Source: Phenylobacterium sp. (GTDB taxonomy: Bacteria; Pseudomonadota; Alphaproteobacteria; Caulobacterales; Caulobacteraceae). Taken from it: DNA of 64,000 nucleotides. How positions within the stretch are numbered: position 1 is the first letter of the stretch; every line of letters begins with the position of its first letter. Made by a program: the position numbers and the translations under genes. Below are positions 34,403 through 43,891 of the stretch, piece after piece. The notes beneath the pieces were generated by a model, which made no database searches, was not told the DNA's origin, and was given only the letters and a program-made list of their open reading frames with translations. Location: NCBI RefSeq assembly GCF_019636135.1, contig NZ_JAHBYD010000002.1:204798-268797 (forward strand), read 5' to 3'.

Positions 34403-37400
34403 CTAGCGGTCGGCGTTGGCTCGGTTCACGGGCACGCCGAGCCAGGCGGTCATGTCGGGCTCGTCGGTGACGCGGTAGGGCCGGCCCCAGCGGTCGGTGA
34501 AGAAGCGCTCCATCTCGGCCCGGTTGAACGGCCGCGAGCCGAGGCGCCCGAAGATCGCCATCTGCCCGCCCGTCTCGTCCACCGCGCGGTCGCGGTCCAG
34601 GCCCTTGGAGAGCGCCAGCGCCGCGCCGTCCGTCTTCGCCCAGGCGATGAGCTCGGGCATCGGCTTCGGCGAGAAGCCGTAGAAGTTGGGCTGGCTGGAC
34701 GGGCTGGTGAGCTGAAGCACCTTCAGGCCGTTGCGCCCGTCGGCGACGTAGGCGAAGAGCGAGGCGTTGGTGGAGCCCACGATCACGTCCTCGGCGTCGT
34801 TGAGCTGACCGCCGGCGTCGAACTTCCGATAGGTGCGCGGCCGCTCGGGGTTGGTCACATCGACGATGACCAGGCCGTCCTTCTTGGCCGCCACGTAGGC
34901 GTAGGTGCGGGCCACGTAGACGCGCCGCGCATCCACCAGCGGGATGGTCGCGCCCTCCACCAGCCGGGGCTGGTCGAGCCGGGTGACGTCCAGCACTTCC
35001 AGGCCCCGCTGGGTGGTGACCCAGAGGTAGCGGAACTGCAGCGCCGAGGCGCGGACGTCGGGCAGCGCCACGGTCGCCACGTGGCGCGGCTTCAGCGGGT
35101 CGGTCAGGTCGACCACCACGAGGCCGGCGTCGGCGGCGATGTAGGCGATGCTGCCGCCCAGCGTGACGTGGCGCGCGCCCTTGAGCACGCCACCCTCGTT
35201 CCAGGTGACCGCGCGCTTCAGCTTGTTGTTGCGCGGATCGCCGTCGGCCAGCGTGTTCACGTTGACCAGGATCAGGCCTTCCTCGGAGTCGGTGATCACC
35301 GCGTACGAGTAGATCGGGTGGAACTTCTGCTCCTGGTTCGCGTCCAGCAGCGTCGTGTCCTGGCCGGTGACGGCGTCCTTCACCTTCACCTGCTGCATGT
35401 GCTCGTTGCGGAGCGGCGCGATGTTCTGGTTCGTCGGCAGCGCCATGCAGGTGGCGTTCTTCGAGGCGACCCGCGTGTCGTGACCCACGGCCGAGAACGG
35501 CGCGGTGATGATCGGCTGCGAGACGCTCTTGTTGGCGATGGAGGCCACGTCGTAGGCGCGGAAGCCGCCCTTCCCTTCGGCCACGAACATGTACTCGCCG
35601 CGGAGCTGCAGGCAGCGGGCCGCGCCGCCGGACTTGTGGCTGACCTTGCGGATCCACTCGGCCGACTCTTCCTCCTGGTGGCCGGTCACGCCGTTCGGGA
35701 ACGGGCCGCCGCGGACGCGGTCCTTGATCTCGCGGCCGTTCGTTTCGACGTGGTCCTTGTAGTAGTCGGGATAGGCGTACCGCTGCAGGTACGAGCCGAA
35801 GACGGCCTGCGGTTCGCTCCACTCGGTGACGCGGACCGCCTCGATGGCGCCGTCCAGGCCCACCCAGGCGTTCTGGCCCACGAAGTTCACGTAGTTGGTC
35901 CCCAGCAGCAGCAACTGGGCCATGATGGCGTTGTTGTCGTTCGCCGCGCTGACGTGGCAGTCCGAGCAGGTCTTCGTCTCGGTCTTGCGCACCGTGTGCG
36001 GGAAGTGCGGCGCGAAGGCCTGGCTGGAGTAGCCCGAGGCGGCGATCGGCGGCTGCTGGTTGTAGATCCGCTCCCGGTTCACGTTGGTCGACGACAGGAC
36101 GAGCGCCGAGGACGAGCGGACCGGGGCGATGGTGTTGCCCTTCACCGTCGAGTGGACGCCGAGCTGGTACATGTCGTCCCGCGCCACCTGCGGGTTGTAG
36201 GTCGCGTAGTTCCGCGTCTCCTCGCCTTCGTACTTGTGGCTCTTCGCCTTCCAGTTGGCCTCGATCGGCAGGTGGCAGCCCGCGCACGCCGTCGTCCACG
36301 ACGAGTGGCAGGTGAAGCACTCCATCTCCTCGTCCTTGTGGGCGCGCTCGCCGGCGGCGACGCCGGGGCCCCAGGCGAAGGGCCGGCCGTCCTGGCTGAT
36401 CCGGCTCATCAGCTTGGCGCGCGCCGACCTGGCGTTGAAGTCGGGGCTGGAGCGGTCGACCGAGTCCTTGGTCAGGTGAATCCGCCACTCCAGCTTGGGA
36501 TCCAGCAGCGAGCGCTGGACCAGCACGCGGCGGCCGTCCTGCTCGACCCACTCGAAGCGGCGCTGGCCGTCGGGGTTGCGCAGCAGGGTCAGGTCATTGC
36601 CCTTCACGTCGGCCGCAGGGCCGGAGGTGCGCAGCGTCGGATAGGCGTCGGCGGTGCCGTGGCAGTCCTTGCAGCGGATCTCGACGGAGTTGGCGACCTC
36701 GCCCATGATCAGGCCCGAGCCATGGCTGTCCTGGGCGAAGTGGCAGTCGGCGCACTGCATGCCCTTCTCTGCGTGGATGTCCATCATGTGGACGGCCTTT
36801 CCGGCCTGCTTGCCCACCTCGGGGAACTCGGGCTCGCCCTTCCTGCGCCACTTCTCGGGATCGTCGTTGGCGACGATCCTGCCTTCGGCGTCCAGCAGGT
36901 TGCCCTCGCGGTCGCGCTTGAAGATGCCGCGGAAGTTCCAGCCGTGGCCGTGGTAGTCGGCGAACTGGGTGTCCTTCAGCTTCGCGTTCAGGTCGAAGAC
37001 GTTGCGCAGGAAGTCGAGGTCGGCCCACAGGCCGCGGGGCGCGGCGCCCTCGGGGTTGCGGTCCAGGACGCGCCGGATCTCCTCGGTCGTCGGGTACTTC
37101 TGCCGCTCGGGCCACATGAAGGGCGCGTCGGCCTCGTAGTCCCACATCGTGTAGCCGAGGTAGGTGTTCATGAACATGTTCGGCTGGTGCATGTGGCAGT
37201 TCATGCACTGGGCCGTCGGGATCGCCCGGGTGAAATAGTGCTTGATCGGGTGGCCCGGCTGGTCCTTCGGGATCGTGGGGTCGACCTGGGCCGACATGCC
37301 GTCGCGGCCGTACTTCGCCCACGTCAGGCTGGCCTGGTGCTGGCGGTTGTTCGCATAGACCACGTGGCAGGACGCGCAGCCCGAGGAGCGGTAGTCGCCC

Positions 37401-38380
37401 GGCTGGTCGTTGGTGCCCAGGAACCAGGTGAAGGGGTCGTTCAGGCGCGTCTTGTGGATGTTCAGCAGCGGGATCGCCACGCGCAGGCCCGTGCCCGGGC
37501 CGCGGTTCGACTGCTTCAGGTCGGGCCGGCCCGGCTCCTCCAGGCGCTGCAGCGCGCCGTTGGCGTTGGGCAGGCCCACTTCGGCGAACTGGGTGTTGAT
37601 GTTGCGGCCGCCGCGCTCGAACACGCGGAAGATGTCGCCGGGCGGCGTCACGTGCCAGGTCGGGGCCGGATAGAGCGCGGCGATCGCGCCGCGCCGGGCC
37701 TGCTCGGGCGTCACCGTGCCGGGCGGATTGCCGGGCGACAGCACCTTCGCGGGCTCGCCATGGGCCGTGTAGGCCTCGCCGAGGACGTAGTTCTTATAGG
37801 GCAGGATGCCGTTGTTGTAGGACGCGCCGCCGAAGAACATCGCGCCCGTCGCCATCAGCGAGCGCTCGGCCTTCTCGATCAGCTCCATGTGGCAGGCGCC
37901 GCAGGCCAGCCGGGCCACGCGGTAGTCCGATGGGTTCACGAAGCGGATGTACTCGGGGCTCTCCTTGTTCAGGAGCGTGTAGCTCTGCTTCGGGTTGGCC
38001 GAGCTCGGCCAATGCCAGGTCTTCGGGTACTTCGGCAGCACGTGGCCCTTGTCGCGCAGGCGCACGTACTCGGGCGAGGTCATCGCCAGGCCGGCGGGCG
38101 CGATGACGTTCGGGTCGCCGCCGTGGCAGGACGTGCAGCCCAGCTTCACGGCTTCCGAGACGTGCATCGACTTGGCGTCGCTGTCGGTGTGGCACGAGAC
38201 GCAGCCCTTGCTGGCGGCGTCGACCTCTTCGTCCGACATGCCGAGCTTGGCGGGGGCGGCCATCACGTAGCTGCGCTTGACCGGCTTTTCCGCCTCGCTG
38301 GCCTTGAGCGAGATGGGCGCGAGCACGGTCAGCGCCGCCAGCGCCCCCAGTCTCAGCCATTTCCGCCCGAATTTCAGCAT
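34403..38380 (-). CDS. Decaheme cytochrome c with C-terminal LVIVD-repeat propeller
   Basis: The 1325-residue exported protein has a signal peptide of about 28 residues. Ten CXXCH haem motifs lie at about residues 60, 82, 161, 334, 394, 541, 571, 690, 698 and 808. The C-terminal third (about 930-1230) has repeats of the kind Y-V-A-A-K-K-D-G-L-V-I-V-D-V-T-N-P-x-x-P, that is, LVIVD repeats predicted to form a beta-propeller. Catalytic activity is unknown; electron transfer at the cell surface or periplasm is the likely role. It is the last gene of a four-gene operon, 7 nt after the beta-barrel gene. It is not a member of a multiheme family I can name. Confidence 0.88.
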   Translation of the reverse strand: MLKFGRKWLRLGALAALTVLAPISLKASEAEKPVKRSYVMAAPAKLGMSDEEVDAASKGCVSCHTDSDAKSMHVSEAVKLGCTSCHGGDPNVIAPAGLAMTSPEYVRLRDKGHVLPKYPKTWHWPSSANPKQSYTLLNKESPEYIRFVNPSDYRVARLACGACHMELIEKAERSLMATGAMFFGGASYNNGILPYKNYVLGEAYTAHGEPAKVLSPGNPPGTVTPEQARRGAIAALYPAPTWHVTPPGDIFRVFERGGRNINTQFAEVGLPNANGALQRLEEPGRPDLKQSNRGPGTGLRVAIPLLNIHKTRLNDPFTWFLGTNDQPGDYRSSGCASCHVVYANNRQHQASLTWAKYGRDGMSAQVDPTIPKDQPGHPIKHYFTRAIPTAQCMNCHMHQPNMFMNTYLGYTMWDYEADAPFMWPERQKYPTTEEIRRVLDRNPEGAAPRGLWADLDFLRNVFDLNAKLKDTQFADYHGHGWNFRGIFKRDREGNLLDAEGRIVANDDPEKWRRKGEPEFPEVGKQAGKAVHMMDIHAEKGMQCADCHFAQDSHGSGLIMGEVANSVEIRCKDCHGTADAYPTLRTSGPAADVKGNDLTLLRNPDGQRRFEWVEQDGRRVLVQRSLLDPKLEWRIHLTKDSVDRSSPDFNARSARAKLMSRISQDGRPFAWGPGVAAGERAHKDEEMECFTCHSSWTTACAGCHLPIEANWKAKSHKYEGEETRNYATYNPQVARDDMYQLGVHSTVKGNTIAPVRSSSALVLSSTNVNRERIYNQQPPIAASGYSSQAFAPHFPHTVRKTETKTCSDCHVSAANDNNAIMAQLLLLGTNYVNFVGQNAWVGLDGAIEAVRVTEWSEPQAVFGSYLQRYAYPDYYKDHVETNGREIKDRVRGGPFPNGVTGHQEEESAEWIRKVSHKSGGAARCLQLRGEYMFVAEGKGGFRAYDVASIANKSVSQPIITAPFSAVGHDTRVASKNATCMALPTNQNIAPLRNEHMQQVKVKDAVTGQDTTLLDANQEQKFHPIYSYAVITDSEEGLILVNVNTLADGDPRNNKLKRAVTWNEGGVLKGARHVTLGGSIAYIAADAGLVVVDLTDPLKPRHVATVALPDVRASALQFRYLWVTTQRGLEVLDVTRLDQPRLVEGATIPLVDARRVYVARTYAYVAAKKDGLVIVDVTNPERPRTYRKFDAGGQLNDAEDVIVGSTNASLFAYVADGRNGLKVLQLTSPSSQPNFYGFSPKPMPELIAWAKTDGAALALSKGLDRDRAVDETGGQMAIFGRLGSRPFNRAEMERFFTDRWGRPYRVTDEPDMTAWLGVPVNRANADR

Positions 38381-38387
38381 CTTGCCC

Positions 38388-40313
38388 CTAGAAGGTGAGA
38401 ATCGCGTTCAGTAGCACCGAATAGTATTGGTCGTGTCGGCCCCGGTTGGCGAACAGGTCCTTGAAGCCGGCGCCGGCGTCGAAGACCGCGCCCGAGGCGC
38501 GGAAGATGATGTTCTGCGTCACCATCGGCCGGTAGATCGCCGACACCGATGCGTCCCACCCCAGCGACTTCGGGATCGAGCCTTCCTGGCGCAGGTTCCG
38601 GACGACCGCGGTGTCGACGAAGCCCAGGTGGTTCACGTTCACCGACAGCCGCAGTTGCGGCATGACGTCGAAGTCGGCGCCGCCGCCGACGAGCGTGGTG
38701 CCGGGGTTGTTGAAGTTGGACTGGCCCTCTTCCTTCGACGGCCGCAGCGAGTTCAGCACGCCGTTGCGCGCGTTGACGCCGATGAGCCGGCCGCCCCCGG
38801 CGAACGGGATGGTCTGGCGGATCCAGTAGCTGGTGTCGGAGCCGGCGAACTGCGGGTTCTCGAAGATCGAGTCGAAGCCGCGCTCGGTGTTGTCGTAGGG
38901 GTTCTTGTCGCCCGAGGCGTAGAGCAGCGAGCCGCGCACCCGGATCCAGTCGAAGTCGATCGAGGGCTCCGCGGCCAGGAAGTAGCTGCGGATCTTGGCC
39001 TTGCGGTCGGTGAAGATCGAGTTCCGGTCCTCGCCGAAGGCGTAATAGGCCGAGGCGGTGATGTTGTAGCGGCCCCAGTGGCCGTCGGCGTTGTAGCCCA
39101 GGTAGGTCACGTCGTAGTCGCGGCCGCGCAGCGTGCCCAGGAGCGCGGGGCGCTGCGGGAAGCCGTTCTTGTCGACGTAGATCTCGTCGCCCTCGCGATT
39201 GCGGTTGTGGATCACCGTCACCTGCGAGGTGAGGCCCGGCACGGGCAGGTCCTGGCGGTAGAGGTTGCCCACGAACACCCAGTCGTCGCGGAGGCGCTGG
39301 GTGACGTCGTTCAGGCCCGAGTTGGTGTCCTTCTCGATGCGCCAGAAGGCGGCGAGGTTGTACTGGAAGCGGTTGTTGTCGCGGTTGCCGAACAGGCGGA
39401 CGCCGAGCTGGTTGTCCTGGAACAGGAAGCCGCGGAAGTCGCTGGAGAACGGCTGGATGCCGACGCGCACGCTGTCGAAGTCGTAGCGGTCGGAGACGTT
39501 GCGCAGGTGGTAGTCCAGGAACAGCTCCTGGACCCCGATGAAGGCGTCGTTCCGGTGCGACTTCCGGCTGGGCTCGACGTAGAGGACGCGCTTCTCGGGC
39601 ACGTTGACGTAGTTGTCCTGGAAGGCCAGGGCGACGCGCAGCTCGTATTCGGGCGGCTTGTAGGCGGTGGAGCCCTTGATCAGCGAGGCGCCCACGATGA
39701 ACGTCTGCGCCAGCACCAGGCTGGTCGACCGCCCGAAGACGTCCAGGCTGCCGGGCCGCTCGGTGGTCTGCACGCCCACGGGGATCGGGAAGGTCCGCGG
39801 CTCGACGACGGTGTCCGAGATGCCGGTCAGGGCGAGGAACAGGTCCTCCGTGCCCTTGATCGGGATGTCGCCCTTCCAGAAGTTCTGGTTGTAGGGGTCG
39901 TACCAGCGCGGCTTGGACACGCCGAGACCGCCGGCCAGGCGCCAGCGATCCGGGACCGGCACTTCGTCGTGCGGGAAGGCTTCCGGCGGCGGCGCCCGCA
40001 CCGCGCCCGGGTTGGTCTGCTGGATCTCCGGCTCGTAGGTCTGGATCCGGCCCGGCGGGCGGCGGCCTTCCAGCGGCGCGGCGTCGGCCGGGGCCGGCTC
40101 GGAGTCCGGCGGCGGGGCGGCCTCGGCCGGAGGCTGAGGCGCCGGCTCCTGAGCCGAGGAGTCGACGGCGGCCAGCACGGCCGCGGCCGGCGCGCCGGCC
40201 AGGCCACAGGCGGCCAGGATGTCGTCGATCGTCAGGCCATCGCCCGTCGCGGCCTCGGCCCGCCCGGCGAGGGCGGCGAAGGCGACGAACGCGAGGAGCG
40301 AGGCTTTCCGCAT
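38388..40313 (-). CDS. Outer-membrane beta-barrel protein of the multiheme operon
   Basis: The 641-residue protein has a signal peptide (cut after A-E-A-A), a Pro/Ala/Glu-rich low-complexity linker (about 52-115) and a long series of amphipathic beta strands with aromatic girdles (FQYNLAAFWRIEKD, YNITASAYYAFGED). It ends in Leu-Thr-Phe, as outer-membrane barrels do. A DVFGRSTSLVLAQTFIVGASLIKG stretch begins the barrel at about residue 190. Strand count cannot be given. The tight fit between a haem-binding lipoprotein and a decaheme gene suggests it houses or docks a cytochrome. It could alternatively be a substrate porin. Confidence 0.8.
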   Translation of the reverse strand: MRKASLLAFVAFAALAGRAEAATGDGLTIDDILAACGLAGAPAAAVLAAVDSSAQEPAPQPPAEAAPPPDSEPAPADAAPLEGRRPPGRIQTYEPEIQQTNPGAVRAPPPEAFPHDEVPVPDRWRLAGGLGVSKPRWYDPYNQNFWKGDIPIKGTEDLFLALTGISDTVVEPRTFPIPVGVQTTERPGSLDVFGRSTSLVLAQTFIVGASLIKGSTAYKPPEYELRVALAFQDNYVNVPEKRVLYVEPSRKSHRNDAFIGVQELFLDYHLRNVSDRYDFDSVRVGIQPFSSDFRGFLFQDNQLGVRLFGNRDNNRFQYNLAAFWRIEKDTNSGLNDVTQRLRDDWVFVGNLYRQDLPVPGLTSQVTVIHNRNREGDEIYVDKNGFPQRPALLGTLRGRDYDVTYLGYNADGHWGRYNITASAYYAFGEDRNSIFTDRKAKIRSYFLAAEPSIDFDWIRVRGSLLYASGDKNPYDNTERGFDSIFENPQFAGSDTSYWIRQTIPFAGGGRLIGVNARNGVLNSLRPSKEEGQSNFNNPGTTLVGGGADFDVMPQLRLSVNVNHLGFVDTAVVRNLRQEGSIPKSLGWDASVSAIYRPMVTQNIIFRASGAVFDAGAGFKDLFANRGRHDQYYSVLLNAILTF

Positions 40314-40317
40314 GCCT

Positions 40318-42291
40318 TTACTTCCCCTGGCACACGTTCTGTTCGTTCGTGTCGAGGAAAGGCGCGAACGGACAGCCGACGTAGCGCAGGCGTGTCTGGG
40401 TAGGTCCGACGAGCAGGGTGTCGGACCGAATCGCTACCGGAGCGTTACCGATGGCGCCGCCGAGGCGGGCTCCGCCGTTGTGCGCGCCCAGGAACGAGAT
40501 CATGTCGTCCTGGTCGATGCCGTCGCCCGAGACGCCGATCGCGCCCACCAGTTGGCTGCCCCGATAGATCGGCACCGCGCCGGAAAAGATCTGCAGGCCG
40601 TTCTGCAACGGGTTCTGCCCGGGCGCCACGTCGGGCAGCGACGTGCAGCGCGCGGGCGTGTCCGTCGCCAGGCCGCCGCTGACGAAGCCCAGGTGCTGGC
40701 CGAGGTTTCCGAACACCAGCGCCGACTGCAGGCCGGTGGACAACGGGCTCCAGAGCGCGATCGGGCGCGACAGCGGGCCGTTCGGCCGGCCGACCTCGCC
40801 GTCCGGGAAATAGGGCCGCGCCAGGTTGCCGATCGACTTGGCGGCCAGGGCGTTCCTGCCCGTCAGGGCGGTGGCGTCGCCGAAGAAATCCCGCGTTTTC
40901 TGGACGAAGCCCCGCACGTCGGCGCTGGGGTCGCCCAGCAGCTCGGCCGCCGCGCGCTGGCCCGACAGCAGGGCCACGGTGCGGGCCTTCTGCGCCGACA
41001 CGTCGATGCCGAACACCGGCGCGTCGGGCGCGCGGACGATGCCGAGGATCTGGCCACGGCTGTCCACGACCGTCATCGAGACCTCTGCGCGGCTGTCGAG
41101 CGGGCGGCGGATCTGGCCGCGGGCGCGGCTCATGATCGTGAAGGCTTCTTCCAGGACCGCGCGGACCTCGGCGGCGCTGAGCGGCGTCAGGCCGTCGGCG
41201 GCGTCGGTGCCGCCACGGATCGGGAAGCGGTTGGCGCCGGCCCCGTCCGACAGCACCATGGCGCCGGCGATGGAGAACTCGGCGGCGGTCGCGAGGCGCA
41301 GTCCCGACGCCTCGGCGCCGTAGACCTGACCCGCGAGCGCGCCGGCTCCGGAGTAGTAGCCGGTCACCGGGGTGAACGCGCCGGCCGCGGCGCCGAGCGT
41401 CGAAAACGCCGGCGCGCTGGAGGGCGTGGTGCGCAGCGTGCCCGTCGAGGCGTCGGAGTAGCGGAGCGCCGTTCCGTCGACCGTGATCCGGTCGGCGCGC
41501 TGGTCGATGGGCGCGTCGAAGCCCACCGTCGCGGCGTAGGCGATGTTCTCCTCGTCGTCGGCGTCGACGTCGAGGATGTTCCTGTCGAAGCCGTAGTCGT
41601 TGTCGCCGACGACCCCGACGCCGCCGACCAGCGTGCCGTTCTTGTAGAGGGGGAAGCCGCCCGGATCGGCCGAGAGGCCCAGCGGCGTACGGCGCGGCCC
41701 GACCGTGGTGCTCGCGGTGCGGGTCGTGACGTCGGAACACGGCAGCGACGAGAACTGCACGCCGAACAGCGGGCCGCCTTCGAGCCCGGCGGTGGACGGC
41801 GCGGGCGGGAAGTGCTCCTGCACGATCTGGCTGGCCGTGCGGGTCGAGAACGAGTTGCCGCCCGACGACGACAGGTAGGCGCCGGTGATGGCCTTGGCGA
41901 TGGCGGCGCCCGCCGCCGGCACCGTCAGCCCCTGGGCGTCGGTGTTGACGCCGGTCGGACCCGCGCGGGTCACCGTCGTCGCCCGGGCGCCGGCCATGGA
42001 ATAGACGGCCAGCACGTTGCCGACCCGGTCGGTGACCGCGATCACCACCGGCAGGTTGCGCGCACGCGCCTCGGCCACCGCCTGGGCGATGACCTGCTGG
42101 ACGTCGGCTGTCGTGAGCGCCACGGCAGCAGGAAGCGTGTAGACGCCCGCGGGCGTCGGGCTCGGCGTGCCGGGCGTCGGCGGCGTGGTGGTCGTTCCGC
42201 CGCTTCCGCCGCCTCCCCCTCCTCCGCCGCCGCCGCAGGACGCGAGCGCCAAAGCGGCCAATGACACGGCCCAGCGCGTTACCGATCTCAT
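40318..42291 (-). CDS. Lipoprotein with two HbpS/GlcG-type haem-binding domains
   Basis: The 657-residue lipoprotein has lipobox A-S-C followed directly by a run of ten glycines and a Thr/Pro-rich linker. Two GlcG/HbpS-like domains follow: the first around residues 55-240 (VVIAVTDRVGNVLAVY... LVGGVGVVGDNDYG) and the second around 375-620 (VSMTVVDSRGQILGIVR... LVGAIGVSGDGIDQDD). The family includes extracellular haem-binding HbpS. Here it is tethered to a membrane and co-encoded with multiheme cytochromes. ATG 42291 overlaps the cytochrome stop by 4 nt; the open frame upstream is not used. Confidence 0.85.
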   Translation of the reverse strand: MRSVTRWAVSLAALALASCGGGGGGGGGGSGGTTTTPPTPGTPSPTPAGVYTLPAAVALTTADVQQVIAQAVAEARARNLPVVIAVTDRVGNVLAVYSMAGARATTVTRAGPTGVNTDAQGLTVPAAGAAIAKAITGAYLSSSGGNSFSTRTASQIVQEHFPPAPSTAGLEGGPLFGVQFSSLPCSDVTTRTASTTVGPRRTPLGLSADPGGFPLYKNGTLVGGVGVVGDNDYGFDRNILDVDADDEENIAYAATVGFDAPIDQRADRITVDGTALRYSDASTGTLRTTPSSAPAFSTLGAAAGAFTPVTGYYSGAGALAGQVYGAEASGLRLATAAEFSIAGAMVLSDGAGANRFPIRGGTDAADGLTPLSAAEVRAVLEEAFTIMSRARGQIRRPLDSRAEVSMTVVDSRGQILGIVRAPDAPVFGIDVSAQKARTVALLSGQRAAAELLGDPSADVRGFVQKTRDFFGDATALTGRNALAAKSIGNLARPYFPDGEVGRPNGPLSRPIALWSPLSTGLQSALVFGNLGQHLGFVSGGLATDTPARCTSLPDVAPGQNPLQNGLQIFSGAVPIYRGSQLVGAIGVSGDGIDQDDMISFLGAHNGGARLGGAIGNAPVAIRSDTLLVGPTQTRLRYVGCPFAPFLDTNEQNVCQGK

Positions 42292-43670
42292 CTGAGGGAC
42301 CTCGCCGCCTGGGCGACCTGGGTCAGGGCGTTCCGGAACGTGTCCGGGCTGTAGCTGTTGGGATCGCGCACCTGGGCGTAGGCGCGGTCGAGCTGCGGCC
42401 GCACGCGGGCCGCCGCGCCGCGATCCACCTGACCCGACGCCACCAGCGCGTTCAGCAGGGTGTCGGCCGCCATCACCGCCTGGGCGCTGCCCGAGTAGTC
42501 GGTGTAGCGCCGCGACAGCTCGGTCGAGAGCACCGAGTCCAGGATCGCCAGCGTATCCGAGCGGGTGAAGCCGCGGGCGGCGAACGCGTCGGCGAGCGTG
42601 CGGGCGGTGCCGGCCAGCTTCACGGCGGCGCGCTGGGACTCGGCGCGGTCGCGGGCCAGGGCGGCGTGGAAGGCGCGCGAGTCGGCCTCGAGCCGCTGGG
42701 CCAGCGCCGGCGAGGTCACCCGCGCGGCGGCCTGCAGCATGATCATGTTCTCGTCGTTGAACGGCGGCTGGCCCGACGGGATCGGGCGGCCGGGGTTCGC
42801 CTCCCACTTCGGCCGCGCCTTGGGATCGTCCGAGATCTCGCGGTGGCAGCTATGGCAGTCGAAGAAGTAGAGCTCGGGGAAGGCCCCGCCGCTGCGGCCG
42901 CCCTCGCCGTACAGCGACAGCGCGCGGTCCAGCGCCATGGCCTGGCCCACGGCCCAGGTCTTCACGCCGCCCGCATAGCCCTTCCGCTGCACGTAGTCGG
43001 CGTCGACGTCCCAGTGGTTGATCATGCTCGAGAAGAGGTCGAGCTCGAAGGCGACGCGCGGGTGGCCCGCGGCCATGATCTGGTGGGTGACGAACTGGCC
43101 CGGCCGCGAGCTGCCGAAGTGGCAGTCCAGGCAGACGCCGGCGCGGACCTTCGGGTTCTCCAGCGCGCGCATGCCGTTGGCGACGTTGGCCGCATGCGTG
43201 CCGCCGACCGCGCGGTGGCTGGCGAGCCAGCCGGAGGCGCCGCCGTGGCAGGATTCACAGCCGACGCCGTCGCTGATCTGGAACTTGCCGCCGCGCATGA
43301 CGCCCGGGTCGGCGTGGCAGCCCAGGCATTCCTTGGCGTTCTGCGCCGGGCCGATGCCCATCTTGCGCGCGATCGCCTGGGCGCGGGGCTCGGTCAGCAC
43401 GCGCCAGGCGCGGCTGTGGGCGCCCGCGGCGCTGGAGGGGCTCTGCCAGGTGATGATCTCGTTCTGGCGGACGTTGACGCCCGAATCGACCTGGCGGCTG
43501 TGGCAACTGGAGCCGGCGCATGAGGCGACGCCCTCATGTACGCCCTTCATCGGCGCAGATTCCGTGGCGGCCGTGGCGGCGGGACCGCTCACGACCAAGA
43601 ACGCCCCGACGACGGCGGCTGCGGCGACGCAAAGCGCGCCTACGACTCGCGACGCTCGTGCTCCCCCCAT
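42288..43670 (-). CDS. Multiheme cytochrome c (c554-like), five haem motifs
   Basis: The 460-residue protein has an N-terminal hydrophobic segment (about 8-35), either a cleaved signal or an anchor. Haem motifs: one unusual C-x4-C-H (residues 51-57, C-A-G-S-S-C-H) and four CXXCH at about residues 115, 138, 180 and 272. The C-terminal 170 residues are helical and haem-free. The fold resembles cytochrome c554-type electron carriers. ATG 43670 is preferred over the upstream GTG (43691) because GGAGG lies just before it. It is the first gene of the multiheme operon and divergent from the two-partner secretion locus across 221 bp. Confidence 0.87.
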   Translation of the reverse strand: MGGARASRVVGALCVAAAAVVGAFLVVSGPAATAATESAPMKGVHEGVASCAGSSCHSRQVDSGVNVRQNEIITWQSPSSAAGAHSRAWRVLTEPRAQAIARKMGIGPAQNAKECLGCHADPGVMRGGKFQISDGVGCESCHGGASGWLASHRAVGGTHAANVANGMRALENPKVRAGVCLDCHFGSSRPGQFVTHQIMAAGHPRVAFELDLFSSMINHWDVDADYVQRKGYAGGVKTWAVGQAMALDRALSLYGEGGRSGGAFPELYFFDCHSCHREISDDPKARPKWEANPGRPIPSGQPPFNDENMIMLQAAARVTSPALAQRLEADSRAFHAALARDRAESQRAAVKLAGTARTLADAFAARGFTRSDTLAILDSVLSTELSRRYTDYSGSAQAVMAADTLLNALVASGQVDRGAAARVRPQLDRAYAQVRDPNSYSPDTFRNALTQVAQAARSLR

Positions 43671-43891
43671 CGTCCCTCCCCCGGGCGCCACTGACGGCCG
43701 AGTCTTAGCGGGCTCGGCTCAGCTTCGGTAGCCCGAATACGCCACAATGGGACCAAATCCATATGGCGGCGCCTAGTCTCTGAGCGCGCCCTGCCCCCCC
43801 TTTTCGAGGGTTCGCCTGCCGAGAGTCTCCGCTTAACAACGTGTTTCGCGAACTGTAAGACGGACGGGTGTCGGGTGGTTGGGGGTAAGGC

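Noticed and set aside
34322..38398. A 1358-codon plus-strand open frame opposite the decaheme-LVIVD gene
   Set aside because: Low-complexity His/Arg/Val composition without signal or motifs. The minus-strand frame has ten CXXCH motifs, a signal peptide and a propeller.
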